From the NCBI GenBank assembly GCA_039707655.1, contig CM077665.1, positions 137,535,148-137,599,147 of the forward strand: 64,000 nt of DNA. Direction: 5' to 3'. Of the stretch, positions 10,144 to 21,393 are shown piece by piece (positions within the stretch are counted from its first letter, which is position 1; each line of letters starts with the position of its first letter). The DNA is from Elymus sibiricus. Taxonomy: Eukaryota > Streptophyta > Magnoliopsida > Poales > Poaceae. The notes beneath the pieces were generated by a model. It was given only the letters and a program-made list of their open reading frames with translations. It did not search any database and was not told the DNA's origin. The position numbers were made by a program, and so were the translations under genes.

Positions 10144-12486
10144 GGAGGCAACCCGCCCCGGGAGAGCATTGCGTAGGTTCTGGACGCCGCGCCCGCGAAG
10201 AAGAAGCAGTTGTTCTCTCAGGACCGGGCTGAGACGAAGCAGGTGCTAGCTGACGACGGGAGTCCGGGCACACCTTCACCATTGGCGTCGGTCTTCCCTT
10301 GGGGCAGGAGAAGGCGCTGGTGGACTTCCTCCGCGCGAACAAGGACGTGTTTGCGTGGGAGGCGCGCGACCTGGTCGGAGTCCCAAGAGAGGTGATCGAA
10401 CACCACCTAAGGGTGCGCCCCGATGCGCGCCCGGTGAAGCAAAAGGCAAGGCGACAAGCACAAGAGAAGCAAGCGTTCATCGTCCAGGAGGTCGGCAAGC
10501 TGCGGGAAGCTGGCGTTGTTCGGGAAGTACGGCACCTGGATTGGCTGGCCAACCCAGTGATTGTCCCCAAGAAGGGTGGGAAGGAACACATGTGCGTCGA
10601 ATTCATGAGCCTCAACAAGGCTTGTCCTCAGGACCCCTTCCCGCTCCTGCGCATCGACCAGATTGTGGACTCCACCGTTGAGTGCGATCTGCTATGTTTC
10701 TGGATGCTTTCTTGGGTTACCACCAAATCAAGATGGCGGTGGAGGACGTCGAGAAGACGGCCTTCCTCTCTCCGTGCGGGGTGTACTGCTACGTGTGCAT
10801 GCCCTTCGGATTGCGGAACGCCGGTGCGACCTTTCAGCGGTTGATGCGCATTGCCCTGGGGCAGCAACTCGGAAGGAATGTGGAGGCATACTTCGATGAC
10901 ATCGTGGTCAAGTCACGAGAGGCGAAGACCCTGATCGAGGACCTGGAGGAGACGTTCGCCAGCCTGCGTTAAGTGAACCTGAAGCTAAACCCGGAAAAAT
11001 GCGTTTTTGGGGTCCCGTCCGGCAAGCTGCTCGGTTTCTTGGTGTCGCACCGAGGGATCGAGGCCAACCCAGAGAAGGTCAAAGCGATTGGGAAAATGCG
11101 CCCTCCTCAGACCCTCAAGGAAATGCAGAAGCTCGCGGGCTGCGTGACCTCTTTGGGACGCTTCATCTCCAAGCTAGGCGAGAGCGCCCTCCCCTTCTTC
11201 AAGCTCATGAAGAGGAAGGGCCCATTCGAGTGGACCCCTGAGGCGGACGCTGCTTTCGAGGACCTCAAGCGTGATCTCATGAGCCCACCCGTTATGGTGG
11301 CGCCTCGCCCATGCGAACCCCTGGTGCTCTACTTGGCGGCCAGGCCCCACTCGGCCAGCGCGGCGTTCGTGGCAGTCCGAGAGGAGTGCGCTGGTGCAGG
11401 CGCGAAGCAGGGCGGCACGTGCGGGGCCGCGCAACGCTCGCCGCCTCAGGACGGCGCTCCTGAGGCCCTCATCACTTCATCGACCCTCGAGGCACCTGAG
11501 TTCCTCGGGCCTCGTGAGGAGCAGGGCGGCGCCAACACCTCGTCCCTGATCGAACACCCCGTGTACTACGTCAGCACCATGTTGCGGGATGCGCGTGCAC
11601 GCTACCCTATGCAGCAAAAGCATCTGCTTGCACTCCTCGTCGCCTCAAGGAGGCTGCGTCACTATTTCCAGTGCCACCCCATCAAGGTCATCTCCGCGTA
11701 CCCCCTGGAGAAAGTGCTGCGCAGCCCCAACACTGCTGGAAGGGTTGCGGAGTGGAACATCGAGCTGCAGGGCTTCCACCTGGAGTTCAGCACCACCAGG
11801 GTCGTCAAGGGCGCGACCCTCGCTAACTTTGTGGTAGAGTGGACGTACGCTCCCGACCAGGGGCTGGATGAGAACCAATCCCTTGCGCCTGGCGATGAGG
11901 CACCTGACGGCTGGGTCATGCATTTCGATGGAGCCTTCACACGGCGGGGCGCGGGGGTTGGAGTAGTGCTCATCTCCCCGACACAGGACAAGCTTTACTA
12001 CGCCGTACAACTCTGCTTCCAACATGGCCAGAAGGTCTCCAACAACATTGCGGAATACGAGGGCTTGATCGCTGGCCTCAGGGCCGCGGCCGCTCTGGGG
12101 GTCAAGCACCTCACCATCAAGGGCGACTCCCAGCTCCTCGTCAACTTCTCTAACAAGGAGTACACGCCGAAGGACGAGCACATGGAGGCATACTTGGAAG
12201 AGGTACGTAAGATTGAAAGCGTTTCCAGGGCTTGGAATTGCAGCACGTCCCGCGTGGCGCGAACAAGGAAGCAGATGACATCGCCAAGAGGGCATCGTGT
12301 CGCGAGCCGCAGGAGCCTGGAGTTTTCGAAGAGAGGCTCTTCAAGCCATCCGCGGCACCCCCGGCCGCAGGCTCGGCGTCGCTTCAGGAGGACCTGCCAT
12401 CGGACCCACCCACAGGCGCCCCGGCCTGTGGTCTGGCCTCGGAAGCCCGCCTACTTCTGGCGCTGGAACCTCAGGCCGACGACTAG
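10144..12486 (+). pseudogene. Element A RT, RNase H and archaeal-type RNase H
   Basis: Ty3/gypsy RT begins near 10299 (DVFAWEARDLVGVP), continues through LDAFLGYHQIKMAVED, and has its active site at AYFDDIVV near 10890. A connection and RNase H region follows (EHPVYYVSTMLRD, RYPMQQKHLLALL). After that comes a second RNase H fold (MHFDGAFTRRGAGVGVVL, NIAEYEGLIAGL, GDSQLLVNF), the extra archaeal-type RNase H that marks Tat-lineage elements. Damage: a frameshift near 10690, TAA at 10970-10972, a frameshift near 12230 and TAG at 12484-12486. Confidence 0.85.
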
Positions 12487-13722
12487 ACCGAGGAGTTCAA
12501 GGCATACCTGCTCAGCGGCGCCTTGCTGAAGAAGTAGGAGGACGCGGAGAGCGTGGTTCGCCAGGACACGGCTTATTGTTTGCAGGATGGCGATTTGTAC
12601 CGCAGGCGCCCCAACGACATCTTGCTGCGGTGCATATCCGAGGAGCAGGGGCGCGAGCTGCTGGCCGACATCCACGGAGGCGATTGCGGGCACCATTCCT
12701 CATCTCGTACCCTTGTGGGGAAGGTGTTCCGCAGCAGCTTCTACTGACCCACGGCGCTCCAAGATGCTACTGAGCTGGTCCGATCCTGTGAGGCCTGCCA
12801 ATTTCACGCCAAGCAGATTCATCAGCCCGCACAGGGTCACCAGACCATCCCGCTCTCCTGGCCCTTCGCCGTCTGGGGGCTGGACATACTGGGGCCCTTC
12901 CCTTGGGCGGCTGGCGATTACCGCTACCTCTACGTCGCCATCGACAAGTTCACCAAGTGGGCGGAGGTGGAGCCCGTGTGCACCATCCCCACCGGCTCGG
13001 CCGTCAAGTTCATCAAGGGCCTCGTGAGCCGCTTCGGCGTCCCCAACCGTATTATTGCCGACAATGGCTCACAGTTCACAAGAAACCTCTTTAGAACATA
13101 TTTTGCTAACCTTGGAACGCAGATATGCTACACTTCAGTGGCGCACCCACGGAGCAACGGCCAGGCCGAGTGCGCCAACGCGGAGGTCCTGAGGGGCCTT
13201 AAGGCAAGGAGCTTCAATAAGAAGCTTGAGGCCTGCGGCAGGGGTTGGCTCGGTGAGCTTCAGTCCGTGTTGTGGTCCATCCGCACCACCGCGACTAAGC
13301 CCACCGGCGAGACCCCATTCTTCCTCGTCTACGGGGCAGAGGTGATCCTCCCGCATGAGGTCAAGCATCGCTCCCCGCGGGTCTTGGCATTCGACGAGGA
13401 GTGTTAGAATGCCTCGCGAGGGACAGGCCTCGTGCTCGGGGAGGAGGCCCGCCGCCAAGCCTCGCTCTGCGCAGCGAGGTACCAGCAGGCGCTGCGGTGC
13501 TACCACTGTCGCAGCATCCGCTCCAGGACCCTCGAGGTGGGTGACCTCGTCCTGAGGCGGGTCCTCTCCAGGGAGGGCTTGCACAAGCTCTTGCCCATGT
13601 GGGAGGGCCCGTTCAGGGTTGCCCGTGTCTCCAGGCCTGGCGCCGTACGCCTGGAGACACAGGACGGGGTCCCCATCCAGAATGCCTGGAACATCCAGCA
13701 CCTCCGGAAGTTCTACCCGTGA
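12487..13722 (+). pseudogene. Element A integrase with two nonsense codons
   Basis: One frame runs through the whole domain. The zinc-binding region ends in CEACQFHAKQ, and the catalytic core has D, D and E in GLDILGPFP, IADNGSQF and NGQAECANAE. The C-terminal domain ends EGPFRVARV ... IQHLRKFYP before TGA at 13720-13722. In-frame TGA at 12745-12747 falls where this family usually has Trp (after SSFY), and TAG lies at 13405-13407. No chromodomain is seen, which fits Tat rather than chromovirus. The protein would join the cDNA to host DNA. Confidence 0.85.
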
Positions 13723-14350
13723 CACTCTCACGTAATAATGAGTGGGCTGTATATGCCCGGGGTCCCCCGAGGGCGCGGAGGGGCCCCCACCCATGCCCAA
13801 GTGGAAGCCCCATGCTCCGCACTGGCGGACGACACGGTCCTCCAATGACTATGCCCACGCCTAGTGGAAGCCCTATGCTCCGCGCTGGGGGAAGACGAAG
13901 ACTAGCTTAGGTGCCGGACACGGTTGTTCCTTGCTCCTTTTGTACCCGAATTTGCCACTTTTTGGAATGATGTTGAAGTTTTCGCGTCTTATTCGAAAAA
14001 AGGGGTGGGAATTTTTCTTCTTTGCAGCATTTCTCATTTTGATGTCCCGTTTTAAAAGGTTTGGCACCTGGCAGTTTCTCTCTCTCTTGCGCCCCGCGAG
14101 CGGGGGATGGACACGGTGTGCACCTCACCAAAGCTTTGGTGTTTGGATCCTCGTGCGACGCTCTCGAGCGAGCCAGCAGGCGCATATTGCCTAAGGGCCC
14201 CCGGCCTTAGGAGCGCTCGTCCCCTGGCCTTGCCGGGCATCGCGACCCGACATACCAGCAACGATCGACCCTCGCTCGGGGGCTCTAACCGAAAATGGTT
14301 GCTGGGAGGAAGACGACCAAGGAAAGGGAGGTCACGATTCGGCTCGTTAT
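13723..14350 (+). other. Spacer after element A integrase
   Basis: No convincing gene. It contains a pair of near-identical 20-odd base segments (GTGGAAGCCCCATGCTCCGC near 13800, a close copy near 13862) and otherwise unremarkable GC-rich sequence. It is the first part of the region between pol and the antisense gene of element A. Confidence 0.6.
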
Positions 14351-15908
14351 TGAAAGTGCGTTATATCGACTAGAGGGGGGGTGAATAGGCGATTTTTACA
14401 AATTCATCACTGAGGAATTTCAACTTGAGGAATTTGAAATGTGATGAATAACTAGCAGCGGAATAAGTACTCAAGTGCATGAGAAACATAGCAGTAGCTT
14501 AGTCATCGTGATGAAATAAAGCATGCACAGATTACAGGTAGCGTGATTCAGGATAAGCAGGTGAGGAACAAGGTAGCTTGAAGAATTTGAGGTGAGGAAA
14601 TTGAGAAAGTCTTCAGTAAAATTCTTCAAACAGTAACGATCAATTTCATCAACAGGTATACGACGAAAAGGAAGGGTTGAGGAAATGAAACCAAGTAGCT
14701 CGATGAAGACAATGGTTTGATGACCCAATTCCAATTGCTGTGACAGTCGTACGTCTGGTTTGGAGCGGCCTGGTATTTAAACCAGAGGACACACAGTCCG
14801 AGGACACACAGTCCTTACCGTATTCTCCTTGAGCTAAGGTCACACAGACCTCGCCCAACACTCGTGGTAAGTCTTCAGGGTAGACTTCCAAAACCCTCAC
14901 AAACTGGTCACCCGGCGATCCACAATTGACTGTTGGATGCTCTAGACCAAGGTCACTTCGTGATCCCCAATTGACTGCAGGATGCACTAGACCATGACGC
15001 CTAACCGTCTGGAAGATACTCAGTCTTCAAAGGTAACAAGCGTCGGTTCCACACAGGAACAATCTCTTCAGTGATGCTCAATCACTTTGGGTTTGGTGGT
15101 TTGGTTTTGGGGTTTTTCCTCACTGATGATTTTCTCTCAAAGTCCTCGAGGAATGGGATGCTCTCAAATGACAAGTGTCAGTTCTCTCTCGGAGCAGCCA
15201 ACCAACTAGTGGTTGTGGGGGGTGGCTATTTATAGCCAGGGTGCAACCTGAGATGATAAGACATAAATGCCCCCAATGATATGACCGTTATGTGGATAGG
15301 ATGATTGGGGACAACTGGCACTTAGCACAGCAACGATCGGAATTTCGAACTATGAAAGTCCTCAGGCTTATCATATTCCTCACTTGTAGGCAATTCGCAC
15401 TGGCGAAATCCTAACTCCCCAGTCAGATCAATTTCCTCAGAGACCAGAAGATCATCATCTCTGTCACTGAAGAACTTGACTGAACTACAAGAGATTTCCA
15501 AAGGCTTCACTCGAAGGATTGGGTTGAGGCTTTTGAGTTGAGCATCAGTTGGAAATTTTCCTTAGTATTACCTCGGCCCCCTTTAACAGTACGGTGTTTC
15601 CTATGACTCAAAGAAACGAAATGAAACTATAAAAACAAAAGTCTTCACGCTTCATAGTCCTCGTTCATATCTTCAAGGTCACACCAACTTCTTATTTTTC
15701 AAAGTCTTCAGGGAATACCAAAGTCTTCAGCAAAGTCTTCACCAAAGTCTTCAGTTGAAGACATACATTTTTAGGGGTCGATAATCTCCGGATGTATCAA
15801 ACTCCTGAGCGACTTATAAAGCCTGTGTACACTTACAAACGCATCAGTCTCTTAACCTATAAGTCTTCAATACACCAAAATCACTAAGGGGCACTAGATG
15901 CACTTACA
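14351..15908 (-). repeat. 3' LTR of the Maximus-type element
   Basis: 1,558 bp, TG...CA bounded, aligned over its full length with 27385-28938. It has an 8 bp extra segment near 15105 and lacks 4 bp near 15525 relative to the other copy. Confidence 0.95.
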
Positions 15909-15922
15909 ATCTCCCCCTTTTT
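15909..15922 (-). other. Polypurine tract of the Maximus element
   Basis: AAAAAGGGGGAGAT on the minus strand abuts the 3' LTR start TGTAAGTG. Confidence 0.85.
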
Positions 15923-16429
15923 GGTGATTGATGACAAATAGGTTAAGTTTTCAACGGGGATAATAATATGAAGTGTAAGTACTGAGTTTGAGGAATTTGA
16001 TTGCAAGATATAGAAGAACCCACCCTGAAGATGTGCATATTTGAGGAATTTGCTTTGGACTGCAAATGCACATAGCAGGTTAAAAAGATGGAGAACTCCC
16101 CCTATATCTTGTAATTCATACACGCATTTAACATATGATATGAGGAATTTGAAATGCATGATGAAAATGGTGTCTGACGAAATTCAGCATGTATGCATTA
16201 AGGTACATGAGGAAATAGGCATGCGGAAAGCAGTTCAAAAACGTCAGACCACCATCGGACTTAAGTTTACAAGTCAACCAACAAAAGCTTCAGAAGAGCG
16301 AGAGTTGTAACTTAAACAAAAACAACCCATATATATAGACCCGCTTGAAGACTAACTCAAATTTTCTGCCCCTTTGTCATCGAAGACCAAAAGGGACGAA
16401 AAAGTGAGGTCTAACGCCCCTGAAGAATT
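15923..16429 (-). other. 3' untranslated region of the Maximus element
   Basis: About 500 bases between the extra ORF and the PPT with no gene. It contains several GAGGAATTTG motifs (given strand) of the dispersed series described in the findings. Confidence 0.6.
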
Positions 16430-19400
16430 TCATCTTGAAGGCGATGGAGGAGCGCCAGCGTTGTTGGGGTCGTTCGTTGATGTTGGGCCGGCAGCAGTGT
16501 CGTCAATATCCTCAGCTTCATCCGCCTGGCATGATGAAGAAAATGAGCTTGTGACCAGCTGAGGAACTTGAACTTTCTTCCATTTCTTCCTTGGAGGGAT
16601 GGACCAATCAAAGTCCCGCTGAAATTCCATCTCCTTGAGTTCTTCAGGAGTCTTGAGGTGGGACAGGATGGCCCATGTGCAGTCGAAGACTTCATGAAGA
16701 TAATAGTGGTTCTTCCTCACAGAGTTGTGCGTGACAGTCATGTCTCGAAGAAGTGAACCAAACTGACGCTTTACCCACTTGTGATTGCGATCAATCTTCT
16801 GATGAAGACTTAGAAGAAGCTCTCGATCAGTCATCACACGAGGGGCAGTCTCTTGAGGATTTTGCGTTGAGGCTTTTGCAGCAGAATCTTGGGTAGCAGT
16901 ATCATCATTGGTGGAATAAGATGCAGCTTTGCGAAACTGACCATCCAATGGACGAGTACCTTCATCAATGACAGCTTTGCCTTTTCCCTCAACTGAAGAA
17001 AATGAGGTCTTGAGGACTTCAATTGGAGGCAGAAAGCCAAAGTGATTCTGAAAGTCAGCCTTGAATGGAAGTGAAGACCTTGATCTGATGAATTTCATGA
17101 TCCAGGGAGCGTAAGGCTTCAATTCAAATGGGGCTGAAGCAGCATTGGCCAAAGTCCTCATGAAGAAATCATGGCAATTGATGGGAATCCCATGAATGAT
17201 GTTGAATAGAATGTTCTTCATGATTCCCTCCACTTCTTCTTCTTCAGAGTTGTGGCCCTTCTGAGGACTGAGGGTTTTGGTCAGAATGCAATAGACTGTC
17301 CTGGGCACATAGAGCAAATCCTTCACAAGGAAGGAAGTCCTGTGAGGTTGTCCAGGAGCCAATGGCTTCATCAGCACTTGCATCATGTGATTGGGCAGAG
17401 CAGGTTCATCAAACAGGCATCTTGCTCCTTCTGAGGGAATTGGTATTGGGACTGACCGTAGTAGTTCAGAGGCCGGAGCAGTGTAGTGAGTGGATCCAGT
17501 CATCCAGTCCAAGACCCAAGAATTGACATCAGAGGCATCACCTGTGATGTGCAAGGTGGCATAGAATTGAAGAATTAGCTCTTCATTCCAGTCGCATATG
17601 TCCACACAGAATGAAAGAATTCCTGCATCATGAAGGACAGCGAGTACCGGTGTGAAGCATGGGATCGTTTCCATGTCCGCATGAGGAATTTGCCGATGCT
17701 CGAAGATTTTCTCCTTGTCAAATAGCACTGATGCATAATAGTTCATCTGTGTGGGTGTCCAGAATCTGGTGTGACTGGCCCTTGCAGAGTCATAAGGATT
17801 TGGCCCATTGAAGAAGATGTGCTCGTTGAAGAAATTGGTCTTGATGAATTTGGGGCGCTTTGAGCTTTTGAAGGGCATCTTGGGCTTTGGCTGAAGGTTT
17901 GGCTTGAAGCGGCCCACAATTTCCTTAGGCATAGGAGGAACTTCTTCAAATTGAGGAATTTGAATAGCAGTTTCCTCAGTTGTAGTTTGAGCAGCAATTT
18001 CTTCAGCTGATGCAGTTGGAATATCTTCAGGGACAGGTCCAGCCAAGTCATCAGATCCTGTATGAATTTCCTCAGTCTGGGCTGGAGACTGAGGAATTTG
18101 AGTGAGGGGAGTGGTCATTGGTGAATTTGGGTGTGCAGCTTCCCAATATTCATCATTGATAAGAGGAGTTGTGTTTCCAATGTCCACATCCTCTTCCATT
18201 TCTTCAACGCCGGCCTCTTCAGTAGTTAACTGAGGCTGGGGCGATGATACCAGAGGGGTTGAAGCATTTGCTTCCACCTCAATTTCTTCATCAATCTGCT
18301 CTGAGGAAGCAGCATAATGATCTTCTTCATCTTCATCATTTGGAATGTCATAGTCAACACCAAATGGAATTATCTCATAGGCAGGTACAGAGGTAATGGG
18401 AGTTGCATCGATCGGGTCAGTTGAAGAACTTGGCAGTGTCTTCACCCTTGAGGATTTTGCAGTTTCAGCAGAGGGTGAAGGGGGAGCAGTTTCTTGAGGC
18501 ACGACTGATGCAGTCATCCTTGTGGTCTCAATTTCATCAAGTGCAGCAAAAGTTTCAGCTGGCCTGGTTGTTTCTTCAGGTGCAACAGTGGAGGTTGCCC
18601 TGACAGGTTCTTCAGCAGCCTGAATTTCTTCAGCTGCGCGTGCAGTTTCTTCAGCAGGCCGAGCAGATTCTTCAGCCTGAGGAATTTGCGGTTCCAATTG
18701 AGCTGCAACCCTTGAGTTGTGTTCCTTAACTGCAGCTTGGGCTGCCCTGACAAATCTTACTTTGGTGCCCTTCCATTCAGCATCATACTTTGCTTCTTCT
18801 TCAGTAAGGCATCGAATCTCAGACTGAACTGTGATGAGTTGATTAGGAGTCAAATTCATCACATTGGTCCTCAGGAACTTTTCTTTTCTGGCCCTGCTCC
18901 TCTTAGCTCTCTGAGCTTAATCTCTCTTCCATTTTTCCTCAGCTATGAAGTGTGTGAGGACATGGTCCACACCAAGAGGTAGGTTCAGTGAGGAAAGTGG
19001 TGTACTGGGATCCTCATGCCATATATCGATGAAATTGAGGATCATCTTAGGATCCAGCATGAGAGGAACAGAGCTGCCCTTGGCTATTGCAGCTCTTTGC
19101 TGACTGTTTCTGATGATTTCTTCCAATTCTTCATTAGTAGCCTCATCATCATCCTCAGATCTTGAGGGTACATTCACAATAGCTTGGCTCTTGTGAGGAC
19201 TTGGTCTCTGACCTCGTCCAGCAGTTCTCTTTATCTTCATCAAAGTAGGGCTTGTTGAAGACTGTGCTTGGGCTGAGGAACTTGCAGAGCCCCCTGAAGC
19301 AATTGAGAAGCCAGTATTCCTTTGACATGTTGCAAGATTTATAGGTGTTGAGGACTTTGCGGTAGCAGCTGATGATTGTGCAGCTACTGAAGGCATTGCA

Positions 19401-20038
19401 GTGGCCTTTGAAGAAATTGCATGAGGATTCTGCAGAGAGGACTTTGAAGTTGAGGTTTTTGACTTCACTGCAGACTTCTTCACCATCGATTTCTTCAGAG
19501 CACTATCGGAGACTCCGGTAGAGGCAACAGCAGCAGAATCTTCATTGAATTTCTTCACAGCAGCTTTGGCAGTTCTTTGAAGTTTTTGTTGATGCTTTGC
19601 CCATTCAGCTGGAAAATCTTCAGCACGAGCAATGCTAGTGGGATCGACTTCTTGATCATGAGCAGGAGGAGCCCTTTTGCAAGGAGGTTTGAGGGCGAAT
19701 TTTTTCATGTACTTGGGAGTGACATAGCGATAGTCTCTCCACTCCTTCACCCACCTCCGTTCAATCCTCTGAATCCTGATTTTTCTTTGCTCTTTTGTCT
19801 CTTTGCCATGAATGGCCTCATCAGGAGTACAGTAACCGACATACAGAGGCTCAGGTATCTCAAAAGCAGTGTTCTATTCAGCCTTCTTTCCACCCTTCTG
19901 AGGTCTTTTACCATCTGCCATTTTCTTCACTTGATTACTTTGAACTCTTGATGATTCTAAAGATGTATACAGTTTTTCCTCAAGAAACGCTGCAAATGAG
20001 TTAAGTTGATGAGAACCTAGAGATTCATCAGCAGACAT
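16430..20038 (-). pseudogene. Extra ORF of the Maximus element (plant-transposon-protein-like)
   Basis: One frame of 1,203 codons runs from the ATG at 20038 (MSADESLGSHQL) to the stop at 16430, interrupted by TAG at 19876-19874 and TAA at 18919-18917. A second in-frame ATG (MADGKRPQKGG) is at 19921. The N-terminal part is basic and Ser/Ala/Lys rich. The middle, about 18750-17930, is a low-complexity stretch rich in Ala, Glu, Thr and Pro. A folded domain around 17900-17000 (FWTPTQMNYYASVLFDKEK, ILSFCVDICDWNEEL) resembles the grass 'putative plant transposon protein' family (Pfam Transposase_32, from memory). It lies where SIRE-type elements carry their envelope-like ORF, but I see no signal peptide or transmembrane segment. 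Function unknown. Confidence 0.75.
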
Positions 20039-20045
20039 TTTGTAC

Positions 20046-20372
20046 CTGTGAACAGAGTATAGGTGCAAGGAATTTGAAGAGGTCATATGCGTTCTCAGAA
20101 ATTTTGCAAAATACATCAAGTTGAGGATTTTGACCATAGATGTCTTGAGGAATTTCACTAAGTGTTCTTTGTCTTAGGTTCCAGAGTTGTGCGAATATGT
20201 GGATCCACACAATTGAGGAATCTTAAAGAAAATCATAACTTAGGAAAAAACATCAAGGGATTGAAACATGTAAGGTGCTTAAGAAGATGATTCTTGAAGA
20301 ATAAACACTTTCGAGGATTTTTGTGGAAGACATGAAGATCAAACAAGGGCAGTAAAATTAGATTTTATTTAC
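20046..20372 (-). other. Candidate 5'UTR intron before the Maximus extra ORF
   Basis: On the minus strand GG|GTAAAT begins at 20372 and TTCACAG|G ends at 20046, enclosing 327 T-rich bases. The ATG at 20038 lies 7 bases after the acceptor. The acceptor could instead serve splicing from an upstream LTR donor, as in retroviral subgenomic RNAs. Confidence 0.4.
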
Positions 20373-20633
20373 CCCGATGAAGAACACGATGAACAGAGAG
20401 ATGAAATCGGGGAAGTTCGTCCGTCCAGATCTCCCACGCCCTAGCTTGGCAGAGGGAGACAGCTACAGCGGTGGCGGAGTGAAGATTTCCGCGGCCGATG
20501 CGAGTACGACGACGGCGAGGTCGAGGCAGTGAAGCTCTTTCTCTCTGGCGGCGATGATTTTAGCGGCGGCGCTAGGTTTGAGCTCGGGAGAGATGGGAGT
20601 GAGGAGTAACTCGAGCACAGTGAAGGGAAGGGG

Positions 20634-20643
20634 GTATATATAG
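20634..20643 (-). promoter_or_regulatory. Internal TATA box upstream of the Maximus extra ORF
   Basis: CTATATATAC on the minus strand, about 600 bases before the ATG at 20038. It is followed by a pyrimidine-rich, then CG-rich stretch (GCCGCCGC, TCTCTCCC) that looks like a plant 5'UTR and unlike the AT-rich flanks. Function is inferred from sequence only. Confidence 0.5.
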
Positions 20644-21038
20644 TGGCAGTAAAAACGAATCGGCCCGAAGATTTTGGACCAGATTGCCCCTGACCCTTGC
20701 TCTCCATGCGACATGTGTCACCCACATTCTGAGTAGTGGAGATAGTGGGGGATCGTGACTTATCCAGTCGTGGGAATCGGAACAGTTTGAGCGGGAAGCG
20801 CCGAAAAAAAAATTGATAGTGAAAATTTTAAAGTTTCCGTTCGCAAATTCTTCATCTGTCAAGGATACAGTGAAGACTTTGAACAAGTTTCAAAGTAGAA
20901 CGCATATGAAGAATTTGTGAACATACTGGGTTGAGTTTAGCATAGAGGGGGAACGGGTCCGATCACATTCACTTAGATGAAAATCAACTTGAAGAATTAG
21001 CAATAAGTGAATGCTGTTGAGGACATTGAAAACTCAAA

Positions 21039-21062
21039 TATATATATATATATATATATATA
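21039..21062. repeat. (AT)n microsatellite
   Basis: About 12 uninterrupted AT units inside the Maximus element. Confidence 0.95.
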
Positions 21063-21393
21063 GTTAATGAAGAACATCAGTTTCATAGTTTGAAGAATTT
21101 TAAAGAGTTGAGGAATTTGCAAACTTGAGGAATTTGAAAATTTGAAGAATTTGCAAAATGATGAAAAACTCAACTCTGAAGAATTTCAACTATTGTTGGT
21201 GGCGTGACCCACCGTATAAGAATGATGATTTCAGACACCGCGTACAACTGTCATAGGGTTCTGAGAATCAATTTCTTCATTAATTTCTTCACACTTAGAG
21301 AGTTATTCTTCATTGATTGAAGAAAAAAACGTTACTTCGTGTGTTGCACATCAAAGTCATCAATTTTGCATGAGTGTTAGGATGTGTGTCCTT

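Larger units (their letters stand above)
10144..14350 (+). mobile_element. Element A, piece 2: RT to integrase and spacer
   Basis: Continuation of element A after the Angela insertion, starting with the second copy of GGAGG. It holds RT, RNase H, an archaeal-type RNase H and integrase on the plus strand, then about 630 bases of spacer until the Maximus element begins at 14351. GTTAT (14346-14350) and ATTAT (28939-28943) flank that insertion, a 5 bp target duplication with one mismatch. Confidence 0.9.
20373..21393 (-). other. Spacer between Maximus RNase H and the extra ORF
   Basis: No conserved coding frame. It holds the internal promoter-like region near 20640, an (AT)n run at 21039-21062 and a dense cluster of GA(A/G)GAATTT motifs at 21085-21190. 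Short frames over 20441-20886 translate GC-rich, UTR-like DNA and show no domain. Confidence 0.6.

Noticed and set aside
20028..20210. 60-residue frame (LSEIPQDIYGQNPQ) overlapping the start of the Maximus extra ORF
   Set aside because: It could be a remnant coding exon, but it is in another frame, has no clear start context and overlaps the candidate intron. Not supportable.
20441..20886. Minus-strand frames of 83-104 residues in the Maximus spacer
   Set aside because: They overlap one another in different frames over GC-rich leader DNA with no conserved motif.
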